Positions 40,346 to 48,553 of a DNA stretch of 64,000 bases are shown here, piece after piece. The number at the start of each line of letters is the position of its first letter. Position 1 is the first letter of the stretch. A program made the translations under genes and the position numbers. Where the stretch lies: positions 57,897 through 121,896 of the forward strand of contig NZ_JAMWEG010000019.1 in the NCBI RefSeq assembly GCF_025460765.1, written 5' to 3'. The stretch comes from Micromonospora sp. MA102 (GTDB lineage: Bacteria > Actinomycetota > Actinomycetes > Mycobacteriales > Micromonosporaceae). Under the pieces are notes generated by a model. The model was not told the DNA's origin. It searched no databases and saw only the letters and a list, made by a program, of their open reading frames with translations.

Positions 40346-41721
40346 TGCGCTACCAGGAGCTGTCGTACTGGCTGTCCAGCGTGGCCGAGCCGCTGACGCC
40401 GCGCCCCGGCCTGCCCGGCGACACCGACGCCGACGTGGTGATCGTGGGCGCCGGCTACACCGGGCTGTGGACCGCGTACTACCTCGCCGCGGCCGACCCG
40501 ACGCTGCGGATCGTGGTGCTGGAGAAGGAGATCGCCGGGTACGGCGCCTCCGGCCGCAACGGCGGCTGGTGCTCCGCCCTCTTCCCCACCTCCCTGCCGG
40601 CGCTGGCCCGCCGGCACGGCCGCGACCGGGCGCTCGCCATGCAGCGGGCCATGCACGAGACGGTCCACGAGGTCGGCCGGGTGGTCGCCGCCGAGGGCAT
40701 CGACTGCGACTGGACGCCCGGCGGCACCGTCGTGCTGGCCCGCACCGACGTGCAACTCGGCCGGGCCCGGGCCGCCGTCACGGAAGCCCGCGAGCACGGG
40801 CTCGACGACGCCGACCTGGTCCTGCTCGACGCCGCCGAGGCCGCCGCCCGCTGCCACGCCGAGGGGGTACGCGGCGGCACGTACACACCGCACTGCGCCG
40901 CCGTGCACCCGGCGAAGCTGGTCCGCGGCCTGGCCGCGGCGGTGGAACGCCGGGGCGTCCGCGTCTTCGAGCGGACCCCGGTGACCGCGCTGCGACCCGG
41001 GGCGGCGGTGACCCCGGCCGGCGTGGTCCGCGCGCCGGTGGTGGTCCGGGCGACCGAGGGCTTCACGCCGGCCCTGCCCGGCCAGCGGCGGGCCGTCGCG
41101 CCCGTCTACTCGCTCATGGTGGCCACCGCACCGCTGCCCGAGGCGACCTGGGCGGAGATCGGGCTGACCGAGCGGGAGACGTTCTCCGACTACCGGCACG
41201 TCATCATCTACGGCCAGCGCACCGCCGACGGCCGGCTCGCCTTCGGCGGGCGGGGCGCCCCCTACCACTACGGCTCCCGGGTCCGCCCCGACTTCGACCG
41301 CGAGCCCCGGGTCTTCGCGGCGCTGCGCCGCGTGCTCGGCGAACTCTTCCCCGCCCTCGGGCGGGACGTGCCGGTGACGCACACCTGGGGCGGGCCGCTC
41401 GGCGTGGCCCGGGACTGGGCCGCCTCGGTGGGGCTGGACCGGTCGACCGGCCTCGGCTGGGCGGGCGGCTACGTCGGCGACGGCGTCGGCACGAGCAACC
41501 TGGCCGGCCGTACCCTGGCGGACCTGATCCGCGGCGAGCAGACCGACCTGACCGCCCTCCCCTGGGTCAACCACCGCTCCCCCCGATGGGAACCGGAACC
41601 CCTGCGCTGGCTCGCGGTCAACGCCGGCCTGAAGGTCATGTTCTCCGCCGACGAAGCGGAACGACGCACCAACCGCCCGTCCCGCCGAGCCGCAGCCTTC
41701 TCCCACCTCCTGGGCCACTGA
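40345..41721 (+). CDS. FAD-dependent amine oxidoreductase, second copy
   Basis: 458 residues from ATG 40345, overlapping the previous stop as TGATG. FAD-binding motif ADVVIVGAGYTGLWTAYYLAAADP, then GYGASGRNGGWCSALFPTSLPAL; C-terminal THTWGGPLGVARDWAASVG and GWAGGYVGDGVGTSNLAGRTLADLIRG. Same family as the enzyme at 31867-33288 but clearly diverged, suggesting different amine substrates. Co-transcribed with the aminotransferase, on the opposite strand from the pot operon. Confidence 0.85.
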   Translation: MRYQELSYWLSSVAEPLTPRPGLPGDTDADVVIVGAGYTGLWTAYYLAAADPTLRIVVLEKEIAGYGASGRNGGWCSALFPTSLPALARRHGRDRALAMQRAMHETVHEVGRVVAAEGIDCDWTPGGTVVLARTDVQLGRARAAVTEAREHGLDDADLVLLDAAEAAARCHAEGVRGGTYTPHCAAVHPAKLVRGLAAAVERRGVRVFERTPVTALRPGAAVTPAGVVRAPVVVRATEGFTPALPGQRRAVAPVYSLMVATAPLPEATWAEIGLTERETFSDYRHVIIYGQRTADGRLAFGGRGAPYHYGSRVRPDFDREPRVFAALRRVLGELFPALGRDVPVTHTWGGPLGVARDWAASVGLDRSTGLGWAGGYVGDGVGTSNLAGRTLADLIRGEQTDLTALPWVNHRSPRWEPEPLRWLAVNAGLKVMFSADEAERRTNRPSRRAAAFSHLLGH

Positions 41722-41746
41722 CCCGCACCCACCGCCGAACCCCGTC

Positions 41747-41801
41747 GATCATGAGGTTGGCGGCACCAAAGGAGATCGAACCCGCCGCCAACCTCATGAT
41801 C
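41747..41801. terminator. Perfect 18-bp inverted repeat between converging genes
   Basis: Arms GATCATGAGGTTGGCGGC (41747-41764) and GCCGCCAACCTCATGATC (41784-41801), 19-base loop. It ends the amine-oxidase operon and possibly the leftward DUF3499 gene. The sequence is not GC-only and looks like a mobile intergenic repeat. Confidence 0.65.
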
Positions 41802-41854
41802 ACCGACTTCGACGACGTCCGGTCGGGACGCCGGCAGGCGCAGGCGGGGCGGGT

Positions 41855-42226
41855 TTAGTGGTTTGGGGGGATTACGCGTAGGTGGCCCCGGCGGCCCTGT
41901 TGCGGGGCCTGGGGGGTTGGGTGGTTGTCGTCCGACGGGGGGCGCGGGGGTGCCGGGCGGGCGGCCTCGCGGACGGCCTCGGCCAGGGCGACCAGGTCAT
42001 CGGTGGTGGGCGGCGGGGGCTCGAACTCGCCCTCGTGGCGCACCACGTCCCAGCCACGCGGGGCGGTCAGGCTGCGGGCGTGCGGCTCGCACAGGTCGTA
42101 CGTGTGCGGCTCGGCGAACGCGGCGAGGGGGCCGACCACCGCCGTGGACTCGTTGTAGACATAGGTCAATGTGGCGACCGCTTGCCGGGGGCAGCCGTTA
42201 CGGGAGCAGCGCCGTGGTGACCTCAC
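41855..42226 (-). CDS. DUF3499 family protein
   Basis: 123 residues from GTG 42226. N-terminal CSRNGCPRQAVATLTYVYNESTAVVGPLAAFAEPHTYDLCEPHARSLTAPRGWDVVRHEGEFE (in sections) is the DUF3499 signature, with Cys7, Cys12 and a later Cys-x-x-His that resemble a small zinc-binding unit. The tail is Pro/Arg-rich. Function unknown, but the gene is kept next to the metallopeptidase-like and whiB genes in many actinobacteria. Confidence 0.9.
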   Translation of the reverse strand: MRSPRRCSRNGCPRQAVATLTYVYNESTAVVGPLAAFAEPHTYDLCEPHARSLTAPRGWDVVRHEGEFEPPPPTTDDLVALAEAVREAARPAPPRPPSDDNHPTPQAPQQGRRGHLRVIPPNH

Positions 42227-42379
42227 GGCGGCAGGGTATCTCCATTACCGGGTGCGGCGCACCGCTTCGCGTTGCGACACGCCCGTCATGGTGATCACAT
42301 TCGTCCGATCGGCCGCTCGGCGCGCCGGGCCGGCGGCGCGACGGCGGGCGGCCCGGGTGCGCGGGCTACCCTGTGCGTC

Positions 42380-42829
42380 ATGACGAGCCCGGAAAACCGC
42401 CGCCCCGGCTCCGGCCGGCGCACCCACCGCGACCGCCACGGGCGTGGCCTGCGGGGGCGGCTGGTGCCGGCCACCGTGCCGCTGGCCCGGACCAAGGCCG
42501 AGGTCTTCGACGACCTGGTGCTGGACACGGTGGAGACGCTCGAACGCCGCTTCGCCAAGGAGCTGGCCGGGGTCGAGTTCGCCGTCGAGGACGTCCCGCC
42601 GGACTTGAACGTCTACGACTCGGACGTGCTGGAGGACGGCGAGGTGCCGCTCGCCCGCCTGCTGCCCGGTCGCCCGGGCCGGCAGGAGGTGCCGCCGCGG
42701 ATCGTGCTCTACCGGCGGCCGCTGGAGTTCCGCGCCATGGACCGCGAGGACCTCGCGGACCTCGTGCACGACGTGATCATCGAGCAGGTGGCGAACCTGC
42801 TCGGCGTCGACCCCGACGAACTGGCCTGA
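42380..42829 (+). CDS. Metallopeptidase-family (DUF1025-like) protein lacking HExxH
   Basis: 149 residues from ATG 42380 (MTSPENRRPGSGRRTHRDRHG). After a basic, disordered start it reads FDDLVLDTVETLERRFAKELAGVEFAVEDVPPD, then IVLYRRPLEFRAMDREDLADLVHDVIIEQVANLLGVDPDELA. This is the zincin-like family often called minimal metallopeptidase, but the zinc motif HExxH is replaced by VHDVIIEQVA, so peptidase activity is doubtful. Divergent from DUF3499 and convergent with whiB. Confidence 0.85.
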   Translation: MTSPENRRPGSGRRTHRDRHGRGLRGRLVPATVPLARTKAEVFDDLVLDTVETLERRFAKELAGVEFAVEDVPPDLNVYDSDVLEDGEVPLARLLPGRPGRQEVPPRIVLYRRPLEFRAMDREDLADLVHDVIIEQVANLLGVDPDELA

Positions 42830-42856
42830 GCCCGCACCCGCCGACCGTCGCCGCGT

Positions 42857-42880
42857 CCCGGCCGGCCCCCGCCGGCCGGG
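42857..42880. terminator. GC-rich terminator between metallopeptidase-like gene and whiB
   Basis: 10-bp arms CCCGGCCGGC and GCCGGCCGGG with a CCCC loop, between converging genes. Confidence 0.7.
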
Positions 42881-42931
42881 TCGTCGGCCCCGGGCCCCGG
42901 GCGGCCCCCACCACCCGGTCCGGTACGCGCC

Positions 42932-43192
42932 TCAGGCGGCTACCCGCCGCTTGAGCTTGCGCCGCTCCCGCTCGGAGAGCCCACCCCAGATCCCGAACCG
43001 CTCGTCGTGGCCGAGCGCGTATTCGAGACACTCCGTCTTCACTTCACACCGCGAGCAGATGCGCTTCGCCTCGCGGGTCGAGCCGCCCTTCTCGGGAAAA
43101 AACGCCTCCGGGTCGGTCTGCGAGCACAGCGCCCGCTCCTGCCACTCCGGCGCGTTTCCGAGCAGGTCGGCCACCTCGAGCTGGCCGTCCAT
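42932..43192 (-). CDS. whiB: WhiB-family iron-sulfur transcription factor
   Basis: 86 residues from ATG 43192 with AAGGAGG 7 bases upstream. The four cluster cysteines are Cys23, Cys46, Cys49 and Cys55, followed by the G[I/V]WGG turn (residues 67-71) and a basic C-terminus (SERERRKLKRRVAA). Size and neighbours fit the WhiB/WhiB2 (WhmD) type, which controls sporulation septation or cell division. A long upstream region (43193-43685) carries its promoter. Confidence 0.93.
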   Translation of the reverse strand: MDGQLEVADLLGNAPEWQERALCSQTDPEAFFPEKGGSTREAKRICSRCEVKTECLEYALGHDERFGIWGGLSERERRKLKRRVAA

Positions 43193-43685
43193 CCGTTGCC
43201 TCCTTGTCGCGCACCGGCGTCATCGCCGCTGCGACCCCCCACGCGAAAGGCGTGCTTGTTCGTCCGGTCACAATTTGTTGCGTTCCGCGCGAACAACCCC
43301 ATTCAAATTACACGCGTGTAATGCGTGCGCCGTCAAGCCAAACTTGATAATGGAGTCGCCCTCCCGACACGTTCCGGACGGCCGTGGTGGCCGCCCGACC
43401 CTCGCAACCTGCCCTATCGATTCAGACCCCGGACGAGTAACGCCCTCCCCGGCGAGTTGCCCCAAGTTTTCTGCCGTGGCGCACCGGTGTGGACACCCCC
43501 GGAGGCCCCCGGTGGAGGCTTCCGGCGGGCCGCGCCCGGGCGGTCGTCGTGACACCGTCCAAGATCAGCATTTGTGGGGCACAAGGTTAACCCGGCCCGA
43601 GCGGTACCGCCCGTCGAGGCCGCAGACGCCGACCGCGCCCCGCCCACCATGTGGACGAGGCGCGGCCGTGCGGCTGCGTGGCCGG
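43193..43685. other. Long whiB upstream region (493 bases)
   Basis: No convincing gene. The part nearest whiB is unusually AT-rich for this genome. It contains a perfect 16-bp palindrome at 43307-43322 and AT-rich patches at 43270-43280 and 43341-43352 that may hold promoter elements. A weak 7-bp inverted repeat (43633-43639 with 43659-43665) could end transcription from the gene at 43686. Confidence 0.6.
43307..43322. promoter_or_regulatory. Perfect 16-bp palindrome upstream of whiB
   Basis: ATTACACGCGTGTAAT, 115-130 bases before the whiB start. Its TTACAC/GTGTAA halves resemble the pseudo-palindromic BldD motif, with a spacer one base longer. Likely a regulator binding site. Confidence 0.6.
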
Positions 43686-44027
43686 TCAGTCCATTCCCGG
43701 CGGTGAGCTGGCCGGCCAGACGAATTCGGCGATCGTGCCGCCGGTGACCGGGATCGCGCCAGCAGGGGTTTTTTCGTCCCACCAGACGGTATAGAGACCG
43801 GCCGGCAGGTCCGGGTAGACGGCGCTGTGGACCACCCCGTCGCGGACGCGCCGCTCGCGTACGGCCGAGTGGGTGCGCGGCTCGTCCCGGTCGGCGCGGC
43901 TGATCTCGATCTCGCGGCCGTGCAGGTCGCGTCCGGTGTGGATGATCAGCGCGCCGGAATCGCCGCCCAGGTCGAGCACGACGCTGCCGCTCTCCGAGGG
44001 ACCGAGGGTGTGGTGCTGGCCGTGCAC
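43686..44027 (-). CDS. Hypothetical protein downstream of the DUF4331 gene
   Basis: 113 residues from GTG 44027 with GGGGAGGG upstream, 15 bases after the DUF4331 stop. Beta-rich: GSVVLDLGGDSGALIIHTGRDLHGREIEISRAD, then VRERRVRDGVVHSAVYPDLPAGLYTVWWDEKTPAG. No signal peptide or membrane segment. I do not recognise the family. It probably shares an operon with the DUF4331 protein. Confidence 0.75.
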   Translation of the reverse strand: MHGQHHTLGPSESGSVVLDLGGDSGALIIHTGRDLHGREIEISRADRDEPRTHSAVRERRVRDGVVHSAVYPDLPAGLYTVWWDEKTPAGAIPVTGGTIAEFVWPASSPPGMD

Positions 44028-44042
44028 GTGCGCCCTCCCCGC

Positions 44043-45440
44043 TCAGGACTTCTTCGCCGGCGGGTTGTTGAACCCGTCGTACGGCGTGCCGAGGAACGGG
44101 AAGTCGCCCAGGAAGGGCGCGGTCACGTCGGCGGCGCTCAGGCCCGGTGTCACGGCGGTCGCCGCCGCGTCCGGCTTGAACGTCTTGTCGACCAGCGGCA
44201 CGGTGAGCCCGGCGATGGCCCGCAGCGCGATGGTGACCACGTCGTCACCCACCCGCCGGCCGTTCGGGAAGCCCGCCAGGTCACCGCCGAGCACCCCGAA
44301 CCGGTCCGGCTTGGGGCTGGGCCGGATCGCCGTGTTCAGCCGGAGCATGTCGGCCTGCAGGTCCCCGGTGGTGTTGGCGAAGCCGTCGATCAGCCCGGCC
44401 GGCACGCCGGTGAGCAGGATCGCCACCAGGTCGGCCCGCGGCTTCTTCGACTTGTTCAGCGCGTCCAGGCTGGGGAACACGCCCGGGTAGAGCGCGGGCA
44501 GGAGCGCGGCCAGCTCGGGATGCTCGACGAACTGGGCGAACCGCTTGTCCTCGGTGGGTGGCAGCGTGTTCCACAGGTCCTTCTTGGACATCGGCACGAC
44601 GACCTCGTTGAACAGTGGGTTGCCCAGCCGGGAGACCTGGGTGAAGGGCCCGGCGGCCGTGTCCGCGGCGGCCCGGTCGCCGAGGACGCGGACCTGCTGG
44701 CGGGAGGCCGTCGTCCAGACGCCGATGGTCGAGGCGCGGTCGGCGTGGCCGTACCGGCTGGCCTTGCGCCGGACCTTCGCGAGCGGGACCTGCACGGCAA
44801 TGCTGTGGACGTTCAAGCGGTCCAGCGCGTTGACCGGCTCGCCCTCGGTCTTGAACAGCTTCTTGCCGGCCACGTGCAGCTGCTGGAAGGGGCGCAGCGT
44901 GCCGAGGTCGAAGATGGCGCCCAGGTCGACGAAGAAGCCGTCGGCCCGCTGGCCGGCGAAGACCTTCTCCCCCGTCGACAGCCGGAACGTCGCCTGCCGC
45001 ACCAGGTCCTGGTATCCGGGCGTGGACAGCGGGCCCACGTTGCACGGCGGGCAGGGCAGCTTGTGCGCCAGCACGTGCTCCCGGCCGTCGGCGATCCGGG
45101 TCAACCGGTAGAACTGGCGCCGGTTCCAGTTCTTGCTGTCCAGCGACTCGATCGGCCCGGTGTTGTAAAGAAAGCTGTTCGGATTCGTGATCTCCGTGGT
45201 GAATTCGAAACGATAGGTGACGTCCGGATTTCCGTCGCCGTCGTTGTCGACGTGAATCTCGTACCGGACGTCGTCGCCGAACTCGAAGAAGTTGGGGCCG
45301 CCGGAGGGGAGCTGCACCGGCACGTAGTTGGCGATCAACGTGACCGTGTCGGGCTGGCTCGGGCTGACGAACGCGTACAGGTCGGAGCTGTCGGCGACCG
45401 GATCCTTGGCTATCTCCGGGGCCTCACGGTGAGAGGACAT
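44043..45440 (-). CDS. DUF4331 family protein
   Basis: 465 residues from ATG 45440 (MSSHREAPEIAKDPVADSSDLYAFVSP), a start typical of DUF4331 proteins. Other family landmarks: DTVTLIANYVPVQLPSGGPNFFEFGDDVRYEIHVDNDGDGNPDVTYRFEF (in sections), FAGQRADGFFVDLGAIFDLGTLRPF and LRLNTAI. No signal peptide is obvious. Biochemical role unknown. Flanked by a small Tat-exported protein and a hypothetical protein on the same strand. Confidence 0.88.
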   Translation of the reverse strand: MSSHREAPEIAKDPVADSSDLYAFVSPSQPDTVTLIANYVPVQLPSGGPNFFEFGDDVRYEIHVDNDGDGNPDVTYRFEFTTEITNPNSFLYNTGPIESLDSKNWNRRQFYRLTRIADGREHVLAHKLPCPPCNVGPLSTPGYQDLVRQATFRLSTGEKVFAGQRADGFFVDLGAIFDLGTLRPFQQLHVAGKKLFKTEGEPVNALDRLNVHSIAVQVPLAKVRRKASRYGHADRASTIGVWTTASRQQVRVLGDRAAADTAAGPFTQVSRLGNPLFNEVVVPMSKKDLWNTLPPTEDKRFAQFVEHPELAALLPALYPGVFPSLDALNKSKKPRADLVAILLTGVPAGLIDGFANTTGDLQADMLRLNTAIRPSPKPDRFGVLGGDLAGFPNGRRVGDDVVTIALRAIAGLTVPLVDKTFKPDAAATAVTPGLSAADVTAPFLGDFPFLGTPYDGFNNPPAKKS

Positions 45441-45477
45441 GGCGGACCACACCTTCGTCGGGGGTAACGGAAGTCGG

Positions 45478-45523
45478 TACCGGCGCCGGTAGCCCGCGCC
45501 GGGAGGCCGCGCCCGGGGCGCGG
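45478..45523. promoter_or_regulatory. Palindromes in the 90-base gap upstream of the DUF4331 gene
   Basis: TACCGGCGCCGGTA (45478-45491) is a perfect 14-bp palindrome, and CCGCGCCC, G, GGGCGCGG (45507-45523) forms a hairpin just after the small Tat-protein stop. They may act as operator and attenuator or terminator. Confidence 0.4.
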
Positions 45524-45530
45524 GGGGCGG

Positions 45531-45812
45531 TCAGCGCCGGGCGGCGGCGCGGACCAGGCGGTCGGCCAGGCCGCGGTCGCGTACCTGGATCCGGGTCGTG
45601 CCGACGAAGACGTCCAGCGCGCCGGTGGCCGCGTCGCGGAGATGGACCACGATCGGCTCGTCACGCCGGCCCGCGGAGGGGGCGTTCTGCGCGGCGGACA
45701 GGCCCGGCACGGTGAGTGCGGCGGCGCCCAGGGTGGCGCTCGCGGCGGCGGTCAACGTCTGCCGGCGGGTCAGTCGCGGCCAGGGCCGCCGCTTCGGCTC
45801 ATCAATGGTCAT
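45531..45812 (-). CDS. Small Tat-signal protein of unknown function
   Basis: 93 residues from ATG 45812 with GAAAGG 9 bases upstream. A twin-arginine signal (RLTRRQTLTAAASATLGAAALTVPGLSAA) is followed by a mature part of about 50 residues (DEPIVVHLRDAATGALDVFVGTTRIQVRDRGLADRLVRAA). The mature part is too short for an enzyme. Same strand as, and 90 bases ahead of, the DUF4331 gene. Confidence 0.75.
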   Translation of the reverse strand: MTIDEPKRRPWPRLTRRQTLTAAASATLGAAALTVPGLSAAQNAPSAGRRDEPIVVHLRDAATGALDVFVGTTRIQVRDRGLADRLVRAAARR

Positions 45813-45965
45813 GGGCAACCTTTCCGGGCCGGCGCCGTAGCGCCCACGCTGGACCGGGGCCCGGACGCCGCCGGGTGCCCCGGGCTCGGGGATGCCGGCG
45901 GCGGTCCTCGCCGCAACCGCCGCCGGCATCCACTGGTACGGCCGGCGACGGGGAAAGGTTCGACG

Positions 45966-48473
45966 CTACGCGCCGACGTGACCGTACGCGGTCGTCCGCT
46001 TGCGGACCGGTCGGCCCGCCGCCGCCGCGATTCCCCGGAGCTGCTCCTCGGTGCGGGCCGAGCCGTTGCCCGAGCCGGCCATGCGGGAGATGGTCTCCTC
46101 CATGAGGGTGCCGCCCAGGTCGTTGCAACCACCCTGGAGCATGGCGACCGTGCCGGCGTCGCCGAGCTTCACCCAGGAACACTGGATGTTGGCGATGCGG
46201 CCGTGCAGCAGCAGCCGTGCCATCGCGTGCACGGCCCGGTTCTCCCGCCAGGTCGGGCCGGGACGGGCGATGCCGGCCAGGTAGATCGGCGCGTTGGTGT
46301 GCACGAACGGCAGCGCCACGAACTCGGTGAAGCCGCCCGTGCGGTCCTGCAGGCCGGCCAGCACCCGGAAGTGGGCCAGCCACTGGCCGGGGTGGTCGAC
46401 GTGGCCGTACATCATGGTGGAGCTGGACCGGATGCCCAGCTCGTGGGCCGTGCCGACCACCTCGACCCAGGCGGCGGCCGGCAGTTTGCCCTTCGTGAGC
46501 ACCCAGCGCACCTCGTCGTCGAGGATCTCGGCGGCGGTGCCCGGGATGGTGTCCAGGCCGGCCTCACGGAGCTGGAGCAGCCACTCCTTCACGGGCACGC
46601 CCGCCTTGGCGGCCGCGGTGACGATCTCCATGGGGGAGAACGCGTGGACGTGCATCCCCGGCACCCGCGTCTTGATCGCCCGGACGATGTCGGCGTAGCC
46701 GGTGACCGGCAGCTTCGGGTCGATGCCGCCCTGGAGGCAGACCTCGGTGGCGCCGGCCGCCCACGCCTCCTCGGCCCGGTCGGCGACCTGCGCCACGGAG
46801 AGCCGGAACGCGTCGGCGTCGCTCTCCCGCTGGGCGAAGGCGCAGAACCGGCAGCCCACGTAGCAGACGTTCGTGAAGTTGATGTTGCGGTTGACCACGT
46901 AGGTGACGTCGTCGCCGACCGCGTCCCGCCGCACGTCGTCGGCGATCCGGCACAGCTCGTCCAGCGCCGGGCCGTCCGCGCCGAACAGCGCCAGCGCCTG
47001 CGCCTCGCGCACCGGTTCCAGCAGCGCGGCCGGATCGTCGGCGGCCAGCCGCAGACCGGCGCGCAGGTCGGGGTCACTGGCCACGGCGACCGGCACGGCG
47101 ACCTTCGCGGCCACCTCCGACCAGTCGCCGTAGACGTCGTCGAAGTCGCCCCGCCGGTCCCCGGTCCGACCGGTGGTGTCGATGGTGACGTGCAGGTCGG
47201 TCCGACCGCCGAACACCTCCTCCGGCTCCTGCCACGGCCGGCCCACCGGCCGGGCCGCCTCGACGGCCAGCCCGGTCTCCGGGTCGGCCAGGGCGGTGAC
47301 GTGCGGCAGCAGGCGCGGGTCGAGCCACGGGTCGCCGGCCCGGACGTACTCCGGGTAGACGGTCAGCCGCTCGCGCAGGGTGAAGCCGGCCTGCCCGGTG
47401 CGCCGGGCCAGCTCGTCCAGGTGGGGCCAGGGACGCTCGGGGTTGACGTGGTCCGGGGTGACCGGCGAGACGCCGCCCCAGTCGTCGATGCCGGCGCGCA
47501 GCAGCAGGTCGTACTCGCCCTCGATGAGGTTGGGCGGCGCCTGGATCCGGGCCTTCGGGCCGAGCAGCACCCGGGCCACCGCCACGGTGGCCGCGAGGTC
47601 GTGCAGCTCCGCGTCGGGCATCCCGCGCATGGCGGTGTCCGGCTTCGCGCGGAAGTTCTGCACGATCACCTCCTGGAGGTGGCCGTACTCCCGGTGCGCC
47701 CGGCGGATGGCGAAGAGCGCGTCGACCCGCTCGGCCAGGGTCTCCCCGATGCCGATCAGCAGCCCGGTGGTGAACGGCACGCCGACCCGGCCGGCGTCGT
47801 CGAGCACCCGCAGCCGCACCGCCGGCTCCTTGTCCGGCGAGCCGTAGTGCGGGCCGCCCGGCTCCGACCAGAGCCGGGTGGCGGTGGTCTCCAGCATCAT
47901 GCCCATGCTCGGCGCGACCGGCTTGAGCCGCTGCAACTCCGACCAGGACAGCACGCCCGGGTTTAGGTGCGGCAGCAGCCCGGTCTCCTCCAGCACCGCC
48001 ACGGCGCAGGCGCGCAGGTAGTCGAGGGTGGAGTCGTAGCCCCGCTCGTCCAGCCACCGCCGGGCCGCCGGCCAGCGCTCCTCGGGGCGGTCGCCCAGGG
48101 TGAACAGGGCCTCCTTGCAGCCCTGGGCGGCGCCCTCCCGGGCGATGGCGAGGACCTCGTCCTTCTCCAGGTACGCGGCGGGCAGCCGGTGCGGCACGGT
48201 GGCGAACGTGCAGTAGTGACAGCGGTCCCGGCACAGCCGGGTCAGCGGGATGAACACCTTCTTGGAGAAGGTGACGACGCCCGGGCGGCCGGCCTCCCGC
48301 AGCCCGGCGTCGCGGATCTCCCCGGCGATCCGGAGCAGCTCGTCCAGGGCCGTGCCGCGCGCCGTGAGCAGCGCGCTCGCCTCGGCCACGTCCAGCGCCC
48401 GGCCGGTGGCGGCCCGGCCCAGGGCCCGCCGGACGCTCGCCTCGGTCGGCACGGGCTCGGTGCGATCAACCAT
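45966..48473 (-). CDS. fbiC: FO synthase (7,8-didemethyl-8-hydroxy-5-deazariboflavin synthase)
   Basis: 835 residues from ATG 48473, full length for the fused actinobacterial enzyme. Two radical-SAM halves: the CofG-like N-terminal half has Cys81, Cys85 and Cys88 in CRDRCHYCTF; the CofH-like C-terminal half has Cys537, Cys541 and Cys544 in NVCYVGCRFCAF. It joins tyrosine and the flavin precursor to form FO, the F420 chromophore. fbiA and fbiB follow on the other strand about 1.1 kb away. Confidence 0.97.
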   Translation of the reverse strand: MVDRTEPVPTEASVRRALGRAATGRALDVAEASALLTARGTALDELLRIAGEIRDAGLREAGRPGVVTFSKKVFIPLTRLCRDRCHYCTFATVPHRLPAAYLEKDEVLAIAREGAAQGCKEALFTLGDRPEERWPAARRWLDERGYDSTLDYLRACAVAVLEETGLLPHLNPGVLSWSELQRLKPVAPSMGMMLETTATRLWSEPGGPHYGSPDKEPAVRLRVLDDAGRVGVPFTTGLLIGIGETLAERVDALFAIRRAHREYGHLQEVIVQNFRAKPDTAMRGMPDAELHDLAATVAVARVLLGPKARIQAPPNLIEGEYDLLLRAGIDDWGGVSPVTPDHVNPERPWPHLDELARRTGQAGFTLRERLTVYPEYVRAGDPWLDPRLLPHVTALADPETGLAVEAARPVGRPWQEPEEVFGGRTDLHVTIDTTGRTGDRRGDFDDVYGDWSEVAAKVAVPVAVASDPDLRAGLRLAADDPAALLEPVREAQALALFGADGPALDELCRIADDVRRDAVGDDVTYVVNRNINFTNVCYVGCRFCAFAQRESDADAFRLSVAQVADRAEEAWAAGATEVCLQGGIDPKLPVTGYADIVRAIKTRVPGMHVHAFSPMEIVTAAAKAGVPVKEWLLQLREAGLDTIPGTAAEILDDEVRWVLTKGKLPAAAWVEVVGTAHELGIRSSSTMMYGHVDHPGQWLAHFRVLAGLQDRTGGFTEFVALPFVHTNAPIYLAGIARPGPTWRENRAVHAMARLLLHGRIANIQCSWVKLGDAGTVAMLQGGCNDLGGTLMEETISRMAGSGNGSARTEEQLRGIAAAAGRPVRKRTTAYGHVGA

Positions 48474-48553
48474 CCGCCCAGCCTATGCGCTGGCCGGTCC
48501 GGACCCGCCCGCCCCCGACGAGGAGGCGGGCGGGTGGCCGGGAAAGCGGCGGT

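Noticed and set aside
43268..43555. A 95-codon minus-strand frame in the whiB upstream region
   Set aside because: It spans the palindrome and AT-rich promoter-like patches, has no ribosome-binding site that I can see and no family pattern.
45642..47966. A 774-codon open frame opposite fbiC
   Set aside because: Antisense to a protein with both radical-SAM motifs intact; no start site or motif of its own.
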